Below are positions 51,524-60,407 of a stretch of 64,000 nt of DNA, in pieces; within the stretch, counting starts at the first letter, position 1; each line of letters begins with the position of its first letter. A model generated the notes under the pieces. The model searched no databases. It was not told the origin of the DNA and saw only the letters and a list, made by a program, of their open reading frames with translations. The position numbers were made by a program, and so were the translations under genes. This stretch comes from Pseudoneobacillus sp052180215 (GTDB taxonomy: Bacteria > Bacillota > Bacilli > Bacillales > Cytobacillaceae): contig NZ_CP197471.1 of the NCBI RefSeq assembly GCF_052180215.1, forward strand, positions 2,328,001-2,392,000, written 5' to 3'.

Positions 51524-52780
51524 TTGAGCCATTTTTTTGAGCAATTATTTCTCCATTTGTTTATCATGCTTTTTATCCCCTTCATACATAGGTTAACCAA
51601 AATAGATGAAGACGATCGACAGTACCAGATTGCTTTTTTAGGCTCCGTTTTAATATCCTTTATTTTAACCATTCTATTCCCTGTAGAAATAGGTGAAAAT
51701 ATCGTTTTTGACATGAAATTTATACCGATTTTTATCGCTTTCTTTTATTTAAATCGGAAAATTTCTCTTTTTCTAATGGTTGCACTGTGTATATTTAAAC
51801 TAATCGCAAATGATCCAAACATACATTTTGTGGTTCTTAATTATACGATTATCAGTATTATTTTTTTCTTTATCGGAAAGGTGTATCAGTCTATTTCACT
51901 TAAGCGAAAGATAACAATAGCTTTCGGAATCTACCTGCTAATATCCATAACAAGAATAATTAGCTTACTTAGCTTAGATAAGATAAACCAATCTGCTTAT
52001 GTATTAATCTTTACACTAGTATCGTTTTGCGCATTATCATTGGTCATCTATTTACTAGAATTAAATGAGAACTATTTAATGATTCGAAAAAAACTTCAAC
52101 AGGCGGATAAACTTAACGCGATTAGTCAATTAGCAGCTTCAGTAGCACATGAAATTCGTAATCCAATGACAACGATTAGAGGTTTTATGCAGATATTAAA
52201 GGATGAAAAGAATTTAACGGAAAACCAAAATATGTATGTCACTCTTTCTTTAGATGAACTTGAACGAACTCAACAAATTATAGATGATTTTCTTTCTTTA
52301 GCTAGGCCTCATAAACAAGAATATGAAACTATCTTTATTTCAAATAGCCTACGGGACGTCATTGAATTCTTACGACCTTATTCCATGATTTCTGCTGTTG
52401 ATTTTAATGTACACATCCAGGATGGTATGCAAATCATGGGGGATCCTAATGAATTTAAACAATTAATCATAAATATTATTAAAAATGGAATCGAAGCGAT
52501 GCCAGAGGGTGGAATGCTAGAGATAAAGTCTTACGAAGTGAATGGTGAAATTGTCATTAAAATTAAAGATGAAGGTATCGGGATTTCAAAAGAACAAATT
52601 AAATTAATTGGACAACCTTATTATTCGACCAAAACAAAAGGGACAGGTTTAGGATTAATGATTTCATTAGATATTTTAAAAAGAATGAACGGTAAATTAA
52701 AAATTGAAAGTAAAGTAAAAAATGGAACATGCTTTACTTTATTATTCCCTTCTGTTTCAAAAATTGCTGAGAAGAACTAG
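51524..52780 (+). CDS. Membrane histidine kinase, sporulation-kinase type
   Basis: A 418-residue sensor kinase. Six membrane helices fill the first about 190 residues with almost no extracellular domain, as in KinB-like kinases. The HisKA phosphorylation site is SVAHEIRNPMTTIRGFMQ, followed by N-box IINIIKNGIEAM, G1 IKDEGIGIS and G2 GTGLGL. The HEIRNPxTxIRGF sequence is shared with the Spo0F-directed kinases. The start is TTG behind AAGGAGGG. There is no adjacent response regulator, as is usual for sporulation kinases. The partner is inferred to be Spo0F. Confidence 0.85.
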   Translation: MSHFFEQLFLHLFIMLFIPFIHRLTKIDEDDRQYQIAFLGSVLISFILTILFPVEIGENIVFDMKFIPIFIAFFYLNRKISLFLMVALCIFKLIANDPNIHFVVLNYTIISIIFFFIGKVYQSISLKRKITIAFGIYLLISITRIISLLSLDKINQSAYVLIFTLVSFCALSLVIYLLELNENYLMIRKKLQQADKLNAISQLAASVAHEIRNPMTTIRGFMQILKDEKNLTENQNMYVTLSLDELERTQQIIDDFLSLARPHKQEYETIFISNSLRDVIEFLRPYSMISAVDFNVHIQDGMQIMGDPNEFKQLIINIIKNGIEAMPEGGMLEIKSYEVNGEIVIKIKDEGIGISKEQIKLIGQPYYSTKTKGTGLGLMISLDILKRMNGKLKIESKVKNGTCFTLLFPSVSKIAEKN

Positions 52781-52808
52781 CTTGTATCACGAAGCTAGTT
52801 CTTTTTTA
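52774..52808 (+). terminator. Terminator after the membrane kinase gene
   Basis: A GAACTAGCTT / AAGCTAGTTC stem followed by TTTTTT. Confidence 0.9.
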
Positions 52809-52885
52809 TGCTAGAAAAAGCGAAACTTATCTAACGGCACAACGTCTAATTATTAGAAGATTTTTTTGAGGAGGTGAGTGTAAAA

Positions 52886-53518
52886 ATGCGTAAATATTTC
52901 TTTCTATTTCTATCCTGTTTGCTTTTATCTGGCTGTGTAACAAAAACAGAACAGCCTCCAAAAGATTCCCACACCAATCCCCCTCCAGTTGTAGAAAATC
53001 AAAAAATTTCACTTTTAGACTATTTCCCAAAAACACCTATTGATAAATTTTTCATCGGAATTGGTAATGAATTTGCCCAATATACAGAGAAGTTTTATCC
53101 AAATGAAGGACCTTATTATCCAGCAGTTATGGATAATGGAGGAAATCGTTTTTTTAGAATCTATAAAGTAACTGATCAAGAAATTGCTCTTGTCTATGAG
53201 CAGCCTGATTTTTATGAAGACGATATCCCAACCCCCTCTTCTTTTGAAGGTAGATTCATCATTCAACCATTGTTAAGATTTCCATTAAATGTTGGAGAGA
53301 AAGTGGGTCAATGGAAAATCACTAGTTTGACAGAAAAGTTAACTCTGCCGATCGGTGAATTTTCTAATGTGTTGGTAATCCAGAAAGTGAATGAGGATGG
53401 AAGTATTGTTCGTCAGTATTGGGCAAAGGAATATGGGAAAATTAAGGATGAATTTTTATTTAAAGATACCAATGGAGATTTATACGAAGTTTCTTCTGAG
53501 CTTCAAAACATCAAATAA
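52886..53518 (+). CDS. Putative lipoprotein of unknown function
   Basis: A 210-residue secreted lipoprotein: basic start MRKYFFLFLSCLLLSGC with lipobox LLSGC, then a Pro-rich linker and a beta-rich domain (IGIGNEFAQYTEKFYPNEGP; LIVQ-type strands; RQYWAKEYGKIKDEF). The domain looks similar to short Bacillus proteins of unknown function. ATG 52886 lies after GGAGG; a GTG at 52874 overlaps the site. It sits between two sensor kinase genes without evident coupling. Confidence 0.7.
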   Translation: MRKYFFLFLSCLLLSGCVTKTEQPPKDSHTNPPPVVENQKISLLDYFPKTPIDKFFIGIGNEFAQYTEKFYPNEGPYYPAVMDNGGNRFFRIYKVTDQEIALVYEQPDFYEDDIPTPSSFEGRFIIQPLLRFPLNVGEKVGQWKITSLTEKLTLPIGEFSNVLVIQKVNEDGSIVRQYWAKEYGKIKDEFLFKDTNGDLYEVSSELQNIK

Positions 53519-53545
53519 AACAAACCCGTCATAGACGGGTTTTGT
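53519..53545. terminator. Bidirectional terminator between lipoprotein and PAS kinase genes
   Basis: AACCCGTC-ATA-GACGGGTT stem with flanking A and T bases between convergent genes. Confidence 0.8.
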
Positions 53546-54965
53546 ACTTAATTGGCATAGAGATAATGACAGTCGTTCCCTCGCCCTCTTTACTTTTAAT
53601 ATCCATCTTACCATTATGGTTCTGTATAATTTGATAGCTTGTCATTAAACCAAGTCCTGTACCTTTTTCTTTTGTAGAGTAAAAAGGTTCACCAATTTTT
53701 GTAAGACGTTCATCCGAAATGCCACATCCATTATCCACCACTTTTATACAAATGTAGCCTTCTTCCTTATAAAGGGTCACTTTAACTTTCCCATTTTTAT
53801 TAAGTGATTCTAATGCATTGCGCATAACATTTACCACTACTTGCTTTAACGAATTTTCATCACCTATGATTCTTGGTATTTTATTTTGTATATCGAGAAT
53901 AATTTCTTTATTATCCATAATGGCTTCCGATTGCAATAAATTAGATACTTGAACAACCAATTGATCAAGATAGATGGTCCCCCATTTTTTATGATGGGGT
54001 TTTGCCATTGATAGGAACTCGGTAATAATTAATTCAATTCTCTTTAATTCACTCAGAATAATCTCTATATACATAGGATTGTATTCTTTTGTCTTTGATA
54101 AGAGTGTCATAAACCCCTTTATCGGAGTAAGAGGATTTCGAATTTCGTGGGCAACTGCCGCTGCCATTTGACCAACAACAGCTAGTTTCTCCGATTTACG
54201 TAAAAGCTCATCCGTTTCGATTCTTTTTTGAATATCCCTTGAAACCGATATCAATTCTGTAAGCTCCCCTGTTTCTTCATCATAAACACCTTTTATACTA
54301 GTTTCGAGCCAAGAAAAGGAACCGTCCTTTTTTCGTACACGATAGGTAACAAGTTGAAGTGTTTCTTCGTTCTTTAATAGTTTCTGATGATTTCCCCAGA
54401 GAGTTTGTATATCATCTTGGTGGACATAATCATATGGAAGTGTACCCAGCATTTCCGCTGGTTTGTAACCGATAATAGATTCTACTGAAGGAGAGATGTA
54501 CTGATAGGTTCCATTCACATCATGTAACATAATAATATCCGAAGAATGTTCAGCAAGTAATCTATATTTTTGCTCGCTTTTTCGAAGTGACTGTTCAATC
54601 GCATATTGGTCCGTACAATCATTGATTTGAGCAAAGTAATAACGTTCATTTGTTTCTGGGTCTCTTATTAGGGAAACCGTTAGTGTAGCGGTTAGAATCA
54701 TACCCAATTTGTGAAAATAGCGCTTTTCAATTTGATAATGAGATCGTACCCCTTGCTTCATCTCTCCCATTAATTGTTCATCGATTACAAAGTCTTCCGG
54801 ATGGGATATATCTTTTACAGATAACTGCTCCCACTCCTCTTTGGAATATCCTAAATAATCATAAAACGCCCTATTCCCTATATTCACAGACATATCAAAG
54901 GTAGAGAGCATTTGAGGAACACTTGATTGTTCAAACACCTCTTTAAATAAACTCGAACGTATCAT
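53529..54965 (-). CDS. PAS-PAS sensor histidine kinase, sporulation-kinase type
   Basis: A 478-residue soluble kinase with two PAS domains (about 1-115 and 125-245, e.g. YQYISPSVESIIGYKPAEML) and a HisKA/HATPase core: AVAHEIRNPLTPIKGFMTLL phosphorylation site, N-box VVNVMRNALESL, G1 VVDNGCGIS, G2 GTGLGLMTS. The architecture resembles KinA/KinE of B. subtilis. No membrane segment, so it senses a cytosolic signal. ATG 54965 has TTGGAGGT upstream; an earlier ATG at 55010 is not supported. Confidence 0.88.
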   Translation of the reverse strand: MIRSSLFKEVFEQSSVPQMLSTFDMSVNIGNRAFYDYLGYSKEEWEQLSVKDISHPEDFVIDEQLMGEMKQGVRSHYQIEKRYFHKLGMILTATLTVSLIRDPETNERYYFAQINDCTDQYAIEQSLRKSEQKYRLLAEHSSDIIMLHDVNGTYQYISPSVESIIGYKPAEMLGTLPYDYVHQDDIQTLWGNHQKLLKNEETLQLVTYRVRKKDGSFSWLETSIKGVYDEETGELTELISVSRDIQKRIETDELLRKSEKLAVVGQMAAAVAHEIRNPLTPIKGFMTLLSKTKEYNPMYIEIILSELKRIELIITEFLSMAKPHHKKWGTIYLDQLVVQVSNLLQSEAIMDNKEIILDIQNKIPRIIGDENSLKQVVVNVMRNALESLNKNGKVKVTLYKEEGYICIKVVDNGCGISDERLTKIGEPFYSTKEKGTGLGLMTSYQIIQNHNGKMDIKSKEGEGTTVIISMPIKYKTRL

Positions 54966-55061
54966 GATTACCTCCAAGAACCATCGGCTTGCATCATTTA
55001 AAAATATCAACTCTAGTTTTCTTCTATCATATCAAATAAACAAACATAGGAAAATGGGAAA

Positions 55062-55088
55062 AAGGTTGTTGGCAGCCCAACAACCTTC
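55062..55088 (-). terminator. Terminator of the NlpC/P60 gene
   Basis: An AAGGTTGTTGG / CCAACAACCTT stem followed by TTTTCCC on the minus strand, after the REP palindrome. Confidence 0.75.
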
Positions 55089-55090
55089 AT

Positions 55091-55133
55091 CGCTTTAAAG
55101 CACCGGGGGTCTGACCCCCGGTGCGGCAAAGCG
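55091..55133. repeat. REP-like palindrome, copy 7
   Basis: Core GGGGGTCTGACCCCC centred on T55112, inner arms GCACC / GGTGC and partially diverged outer arms CGCTTTAAA / GGCAAAGCG. It lies directly after the NlpC/P60 stop, before that gene's terminator. Confidence 0.85.
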
Positions 55134-55141
55134 TTAGTTTG

Positions 55142-55912
55142 TTAAAATGGTGTTTTGGCTCCTAGGTATCTAGGTTTCCAGTAGGTGTTGTTTAAGTCAC
55201 TGATGGTGACACCTTGTGAAGTGCTTGCGTGAATAAATTTATTATCTCCTAGGTATATACCTGCATGGGATGGACCACCTGTTGTATCAAAGAAAACGAT
55301 GTCTCCTATTTTTGGTGAAGAAACTGGTGTTGTCGCATTCCAAATCGTTGCAACCGTTCTTGGGATGGAAACTCCTACCTTTGTATAAACATAGTTTAAA
55401 TAACCGCTGCAATCAAAGCCTGATGGTGTTGATCCTCCCCAAACATATGGTGTTCCAATATATTTTTTAGCCTCCGTTACAAGAGCATCTACTTTTGAAA
55501 CCGAAGCAGTTGTCGCCGTCGTGTTTGTTGAAGTGGATTCAATTTTTAGAACTTGTCCAACATAAATCATATCAGAAGTTAAGCCATTAAGAGTTTTGAG
55601 AGCATCAACCGTCATGCCAGCGTTCTTAGATATTAACCATAAAGTATCGCCAGATTTCACAACATAATTTGTAGTAGTGGTATGAGTATGTGGAGCTAAT
55701 AGTGTTAAAGATTGATTGATGTAAATCATATCAGAGGATAATTGATTCCATGACTTAAGGTCAGTCACAGTAATCCCATTTGCAGAAGCTATCTTCCAGA
55801 GGGTATCACCGGATTGCACCCTGTATGTATTTTCGTGAGCACTTGCCGTTCCATTAAAACTTGTAAATAATAATCCAGCAGCAGTTGCAGCAACAAGTAG
55901 TTGTTTTTTCAT
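55142..55912 (-). CDS. LysM-NlpC/P60 D,L-endopeptidase (LytE/CwlS type)
   Basis: A 256-residue secreted wall hydrolase: signal peptide (about 1-26, cleaved after ASA), two LysM domains (YRVQSGDTLWKIASANG near 31 and YVVKSGDTLWLISKNAG near 83) and a C-terminal NlpC/P60 domain. The catalytic Cys is in SGFDCSGYLNYV, His in GGPSHAGIYLG, and the third residue in KFIHAST. It cuts the D-Glu-meso-DAP bond in peptidoglycan. A WalR box upstream fits control by the essential WalRK system, as for lytE in B. subtilis. The ATG follows GGAGAG. Confidence 0.92.
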   Translation of the reverse strand: MKKQLLVAATAAGLLFTSFNGTASAHENTYRVQSGDTLWKIASANGITVTDLKSWNQLSSDMIYINQSLTLLAPHTHTTTTNYVVKSGDTLWLISKNAGMTVDALKTLNGLTSDMIYVGQVLKIESTSTNTTATTASVSKVDALVTEAKKYIGTPYVWGGSTPSGFDCSGYLNYVYTKVGVSIPRTVATIWNATTPVSSPKIGDIVFFDTTGGPSHAGIYLGDNKFIHASTSQGVTISDLNNTYWKPRYLGAKTPF

Positions 55913-56113
55913 GATGTTCTCTCCTACTCTTATATTTTATAGTTTTATATTAATTGTCAGAAAAGTATTTTAATAGAATTAAAAACTGGATGAGCTGCCA
56001 CCGAATTACTATATTGGTAAAATAAACATTTTTCTTTTCAAATAGAACAAATTCCTTGACTCTTGGTACAAAAAGAACCAAGCGCCTTACCTAGGACTAT
56101 TATCCCGAACTTT

Positions 56114-56130
56114 GTAACATTCCTGTAACA
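56114..56130 (-). promoter_or_regulatory. WalR box upstream of the NlpC/P60 gene
   Basis: TGTTAC-AGGAA-TGTTAC on the minus strand is an exact direct repeat fitting the WalR consensus TGT(A/T)A-N6-type boxes with 11-bp period. A GATAAT -10 follows nine bases downstream. Confidence 0.65.
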
Positions 56131-56144
56131 TAACTTTAATGTTT

Positions 56145-56185
56145 AAAATTCGACAAGCGGCAGTTATCACCCGAATTTTGTCGAA
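56145..56185. other. Overlapping alternative stem-loops
   Basis: Stem A: TTCGACAA (56149-56156) with TTGTCGAA (56178-56185). Stem B: AAAATTCG (56145-56152) with CGAATTTT (56172-56179). They share TTCG and cannot form together. Function unknown. Confidence 0.4.
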
Positions 56186-56334
56186 ACCTAAACTCCTTAT
56201 TCACGAATTGCTCATAAGTTTGTAGAAATATTGTAACAATGCATCTAGCCAGTAAGTGTAGATTGAATTTTATAATGAATGTATAAGTATGGTTTGTTTT
56301 ATTTTTAATATTGAGAGAAGTATGGTGATAAAAA

Positions 56335-57492
56335 ATGAACCTTCATTCACAAGGTCATCCGCACAGTGATACGATGATAGATTATAACCTCAACCCCTAT
56401 ATTGTCATTTGGGAGGTTACCAGAGCTTGTCAGCTAAAATGTGTGCACTGTAGAGCTGACGCTCAGCTAAGACCAGATCCGAATGAACTTACCCATGAAG
56501 AAGGTATGAAACTTATTGATGAGATTTATGAAATGAACAATCCTATGCTGGTGTTCACAGGTGGGGACTGCATGATGCGAGAAGATCTTTTTGAATTAGC
56601 AGATTATGCTATAAAAAAGAGAATGCGTGTTTCCATGACACCAAGTGCAACCCCAAACGTGACAATTGAAAAAATGGAGCGTGCTAAAGCAGTCGGTTTA
56701 TCACGATGGGGATTTAGTTTGGATGGTCCAACTCCAGAAATCCATGATCATTTTCGTGGGACACCAGGTTCTTTTGATTTAACCATTGAAAAAATTAAAT
56801 ACTTAAATGAATTAAATATGCCGCTACAAATCAATACGGTTATTTCTCGCTATAATTACAACTCACTTGAGCAAATGGCGGAATTAATAAAAGAGCTAAA
56901 AGCGGTTATGTGGTACATCTTTTTGTTGGTTCCAACTGGACGCGGCCAGCTGGATGCGTGTATAACCCCTGCTGAGCATGAAAAAGTTTTTAGATGGCTA
57001 TACGAATTAAGCAAAACAGCTCCTTATGATATTAAAACAACGGCAGCTCAACACTATCGCAGAGTAGTCTTTCAGCAGAAAGCTCGCGAAAATCAGGTAA
57101 GTATAAATGAAATACGTTATGAAGATACATTAACGAAGAATATGGCTTCTATGATTGACGGATTAAAACGGGCACCACGAGGAGTAAACGATGGGAATGG
57201 ATTTGCTTTTGTCTCACATACTGGAGATGTATTTCCTAGTGGACTATTACCTATTAAGGGAGGAAATATTCGGGAAACCCCTTTAAGCACCATCTATCGT
57301 GAATCAAAAGTGTTTAAAGAGCTTCGCCAACCTGATCTTTATAAAGGTAAATGCGGCATTTGTGAATTTAGATATGTGTGTGGGGGCTCCCGTTCCCGCA
57401 CATATGCAGTGACAGGAGATTATATGGAGAGTGAACCTTTCTGTGTATACATTCCTCAAGCAATGAATACAAAAGAAAGCACTTTAAAATAA
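56335..57492 (+). CDS. Radical SAM/SPASM protein (TIGR04053-like, NirJ/AhbD related)
   Basis: A 385-residue radical SAM enzyme. The 4Fe-4S motif is CQLKCVHC (CxxxCxxC) near residue 33, and a SPASM auxiliary cluster region follows near the C-terminus (KCGICEFRYVCGGSRSR and the late Cys in EPFCVY). The block NPMLVFTGGDCMMREDLF and the SPASM pattern resemble proteins related to heme-synthesis NirJ/AhbD, often annotated TIGR04053. Whether it modifies a heme or a peptide is unknown; no precursor peptide gene is visible beside it. It stands alone with a terminator. Confidence 0.8.
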   Translation: MNLHSQGHPHSDTMIDYNLNPYIVIWEVTRACQLKCVHCRADAQLRPDPNELTHEEGMKLIDEIYEMNNPMLVFTGGDCMMREDLFELADYAIKKRMRVSMTPSATPNVTIEKMERAKAVGLSRWGFSLDGPTPEIHDHFRGTPGSFDLTIEKIKYLNELNMPLQINTVISRYNYNSLEQMAELIKELKAVMWYIFLLVPTGRGQLDACITPAEHEKVFRWLYELSKTAPYDIKTTAAQHYRRVVFQQKARENQVSINEIRYEDTLTKNMASMIDGLKRAPRGVNDGNGFAFVSHTGDVFPSGLLPIKGGNIRETPLSTIYRESKVFKELRQPDLYKGKCGICEFRYVCGGSRSRTYAVTGDYMESEPFCVYIPQAMNTKESTLK

Positions 57493-57517
57493 GTAATCTG
57501 TTACATAAGACCACCGA

Positions 57518-57556
57518 TAAAATACCCCTTAACCTTTAGAAAGTTAAGGGGCTTTA
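57518..57556. terminator. Terminator between the radical SAM gene and mprF
   Basis: CCCCTTAACCTTT / AAAGTTAAGGGG stem with A- and T-rich flanks between convergent genes. Confidence 0.8.
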
Positions 57557-60091
57557 TTATTTCGTATTTTTTCTCCCAATCAAATAGGTTAATTGCAACA
57601 TCGTAAAAAATAGAGAAGTCTTTTTCTTATAAGCCAAAAATTTAGGCTCCCAATAATCTGCATACTTTTCTTTGAATCTCTTCACACCTTGAAAATGATA
57701 AAAGACATGACCTTGATTATAGATTTGAGCAGCAATCTTCTCACTTAGAAAAGAGTATTTTGATATTCCAACATTAGATAATGGAGCCATTCCAAGATTA
57801 AAACGTTTGTAACCTTCCTGTTTGGACCATTCCATTGTATTTAGAAAAAGATAATCCATCGTTCCATTTGGTGACTCTGGCATAAATCTCATTAAATCAA
57901 TAGATACGGTCTGGTGTCGGTCATAAACTGGCATGATAGAGGCAAAGGCGATAATATCTGCTTCCGGATTTTTGACAATGGCAAGCGGAGTTAGGGAGAG
58001 ATACTCTCTATCAAAAAATCCAAGAGAATACCCTTTTTCTTCTCTCCCTCCCAACCAATGGTCAGAAACCTTTTTTAATTCCTGAAATAACTCCTGTGAA
58101 AACGGCGGATGAATGATTTCAAACCTATAACCGTCCTTATCGAATTTATTTTTACTGGCCCTTAGGGACTTCATTTTTTTTCCGCTGAGAGAAAAATCTT
58201 CTAAGTTCACATATCCTTCTTCCCCCAGCTTTAAAAAGTCATATCCGTTTTCATGTAGATAAGGTAACATGGTTTGACTGACTTGATAATAAATTGGAGT
58301 ATATCCAAACCGATCAGTATTATCTCTTAATTCCTCAATCGCCTTAAAAATCAACTCTTTCTCACCAACAGGGTCCCCTAGTACAACTAATTTATCTGCA
58401 ACCGTTTGATAAGAAAATAATACTTTTGAATTGCTTGTCCAGTAAACAGCCTTATCATGTAAAAACATAAGATGGGAAAGTACAGTTCCACCATATTTAT
58501 CAAGATGGTTCAAAATGGCAGACGTATGGTTATTAGACAACATTTTTTTCCATTTCAAAGGACCTTTGATCCAGAAAAATAATAATAAAATGATGTTCGC
58601 CAAAAGGAAACCAATAATTCCACTAAACCATAAATCAGAAGGCTCTGTATAAATAAAATCCCGAAATTTAGCTGGAATTTTAAAAGGGGCTTCAGGTAAA
58701 TTTGCATATCCCAAAACTAAATAGAAGCTCAATACACCAAGTATAATAATTAAATCGACACTCATTCTCCCCCAGGTATGGACGAAATTTAAACGATAAA
58801 AACGCCCTCTAGATAACCATAGAACCCAAGCAACAAACAGAACAAAGATGGCTTCCTCATAATCAAAGCCTTTCGATAGAGTAAAGATAGCACCAACTAT
58901 TAGCATAACGAATGTTAAATAATAGGCCCGTTTCACTTTGTATTCAATCCCGCGGGCTAACCCTAACAAAGTGATACCAACTGCAACGGAAAGCAAATGG
59001 GATAAATTCATAAGGGGCATGGAGATAATTCGGTGCATAAACCTTAACCGCTCAATAACGGCCGGTAATGATGCAGATGTCAATAAGATAACCCCAGAAA
59101 AAAAGACCAATAGTGTTAAGATCAAATGACTAATATGTTCAAGAAGAATTTCTGGAACACCACTCCATTTTTCATTTAATTGTTTCCATCCATAGCGGAT
59201 AAGCAACACAAAACCAACTATAAACGGGAAAAAATAATAGCTTATTCTATAAAGTAATAAAAGTAGAAGCGCCTGCTCCTCCATTACGTTTAGCCCCGTT
59301 AAACCCAAGATTAAGATTAAATCAAACGATCCTAATCCCCCTGGTATCATACTTACTACACCGGCAGATGCTCCTACAACACCTATAGAAAGTATTTCGG
59401 CAAACGTGACCGGAAGTCCTAATACCTTTGAAATAACATAAATGGTAAAAAAAACAAAAAACCATTCTACTGTTGAAATGATTATTAAACTATATGTAAA
59501 CGTACGTTCTTCTTTCTTTCTTAAATCAATCCTCTTTGTCCAAACTAAAATGGTTACCATTATTGGCAAATATAGAGCAATTCCCCAAATAACGAATTTC
59601 AGCCAAGAATATTCCTCTAGAATTGATGATTGAAAAAAACCAAACAAAAAGATGCTGCATAAGACAGAAAGACCAGTAAGGTAGAAAACAGAATTCTCTG
59701 CTATTCCCTTTAATACCAAGACACGATCTTTTTTATACCTTTGATAAAAGTACGTTCTAAGTGCTGCTCCAGCAAACCCTCCAAAGCCAAATAAATTAGC
59801 CATTGTATTACTAATAAAGGAATACTTAATAAGCTTGAATTTCGGTATTTTCATATCTAATCGCTTATTAAGAACGAAATCATAAAAAGTCATTGAAAAA
59901 ACGCCAGCTAATCCCACAAACAGGATTAACAGTAATTGATAAATATTCATGTCATTTATATGTTTCTTTAGTAAAGACAAATCAATGTCATTTATAAACT
60001 TTCTTCCCTCCCAAAAGATAAAGGCCAAAAGCCCTAAAGGGACAAGCAATTTAAGAATTGTTATGAAATGTTTCTTAGTAGAATTTTTCAA
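57557..60091 (-). CDS. mprF: Phosphatidylglycerol lysyltransferase/flippase MprF
   Basis: An 844-residue membrane protein. The N-terminal about 510 residues carry about 14 helices (flippase domain, with GVVSMIPGGLGSFDLILILG). The C-terminal about 330 residues are a cytosolic LPG synthase of tandem GNAT folds (YGGTVLSHLMFLHDK, FNLGMAPLSNVG, FKEKYADYWEPKFLAYKK). It transfers lysine from Lys-tRNA to phosphatidylglycerol and flips the lipid outward, giving resistance to cationic peptides. The length agrees with B. subtilis MprF. TTG start with GGAG upstream; no regulator nearby. Confidence 0.93.
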   Translation of the reverse strand: MKNSTKKHFITILKLLVPLGLLAFIFWEGRKFINDIDLSLLKKHINDMNIYQLLLILFVGLAGVFSMTFYDFVLNKRLDMKIPKFKLIKYSFISNTMANLFGFGGFAGAALRTYFYQRYKKDRVLVLKGIAENSVFYLTGLSVLCSIFLFGFFQSSILEEYSWLKFVIWGIALYLPIMVTILVWTKRIDLRKKEERTFTYSLIIISTVEWFFVFFTIYVISKVLGLPVTFAEILSIGVVGASAGVVSMIPGGLGSFDLILILGLTGLNVMEEQALLLLLLYRISYYFFPFIVGFVLLIRYGWKQLNEKWSGVPEILLEHISHLILTLLVFFSGVILLTSASLPAVIERLRFMHRIISMPLMNLSHLLSVAVGITLLGLARGIEYKVKRAYYLTFVMLIVGAIFTLSKGFDYEEAIFVLFVAWVLWLSRGRFYRLNFVHTWGRMSVDLIIILGVLSFYLVLGYANLPEAPFKIPAKFRDFIYTEPSDLWFSGIIGFLLANIILLLFFWIKGPLKWKKMLSNNHTSAILNHLDKYGGTVLSHLMFLHDKAVYWTSNSKVLFSYQTVADKLVVLGDPVGEKELIFKAIEELRDNTDRFGYTPIYYQVSQTMLPYLHENGYDFLKLGEEGYVNLEDFSLSGKKMKSLRASKNKFDKDGYRFEIIHPPFSQELFQELKKVSDHWLGGREEKGYSLGFFDREYLSLTPLAIVKNPEADIIAFASIMPVYDRHQTVSIDLMRFMPESPNGTMDYLFLNTMEWSKQEGYKRFNLGMAPLSNVGISKYSFLSEKIAAQIYNQGHVFYHFQGVKRFKEKYADYWEPKFLAYKKKTSLFFTMLQLTYLIGRKNTK

Positions 60092-60407
60092 CTAGTACTA
60101 CTCCATTCTTTAACGTTTAAGTCATAACGTGTCCATTATACATGTAAATAAAGCTTTATAGTTATAAAGACAAAAAATAAATGAATCCTCTACCCTACCC
60201 ATTGTCACCAAAATTTATAAATTAGACACAAAATAGGCGAATAACTTATTGAGAAAAAACCATTTTATCATTTTAATACAGAGTATTTAGGAATAATTAC
60301 ACTAATAAATTCTAGCAAAACATTATTAAATTGCTTATTAAAACTCATTTTTTCAATTTAAAAAAGACAAAGCCATCAGATGCTTTGTCCTTTTTAACTT
60401 TGAATCA
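60092..60407. other. AT-rich intergenic region upstream of mprF
   Basis: 316 bases with no gene; contains the mprF promoter region (not pinned down) and the queuosine transporter terminator at its right end. Confidence 0.5.
60361..60396 (-). terminator. Terminator of the queuosine precursor transporter gene
   Basis: GACAAAGC / GCTTTGTC stem with A-run and T-run on the two sides. Confidence 0.85.

Larger units (their letters stand above)
55913..56334. other. Long divergent intergenic region (NlpC/P60 and radical SAM genes)
   Basis: 422 bases without a gene. It holds the WalR box and -10 (GATAAT, minus, 56099-56104), a leader hairpin CTTGGT / ACCAAG at about 56064-56082, a pair of overlapping alternative stems at 56145-56185, and an ATTGTAACAAT dyad at about 56229. 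No c-di-AMP riboswitch consensus was found. Confidence 0.6.

Noticed and set aside
51524..54965. Two kinases plus lipoprotein as one signalling operon
   Set aside because: Terminators separate them and the second kinase is on the opposite strand.
2360..55133. Repeated palindromes as a CRISPR array
   Set aside because: The copies are thousands of bases apart, their arms differ, there are no regular spacers and no cas genes. They fit a REP-type family instead.
55913..56334. c-di-AMP (ydaO) riboswitch before the NlpC/P60 gene
   Set aside because: Wall hydrolase genes often carry this switch, but none of its conserved blocks is present; the WalR box explains regulation.
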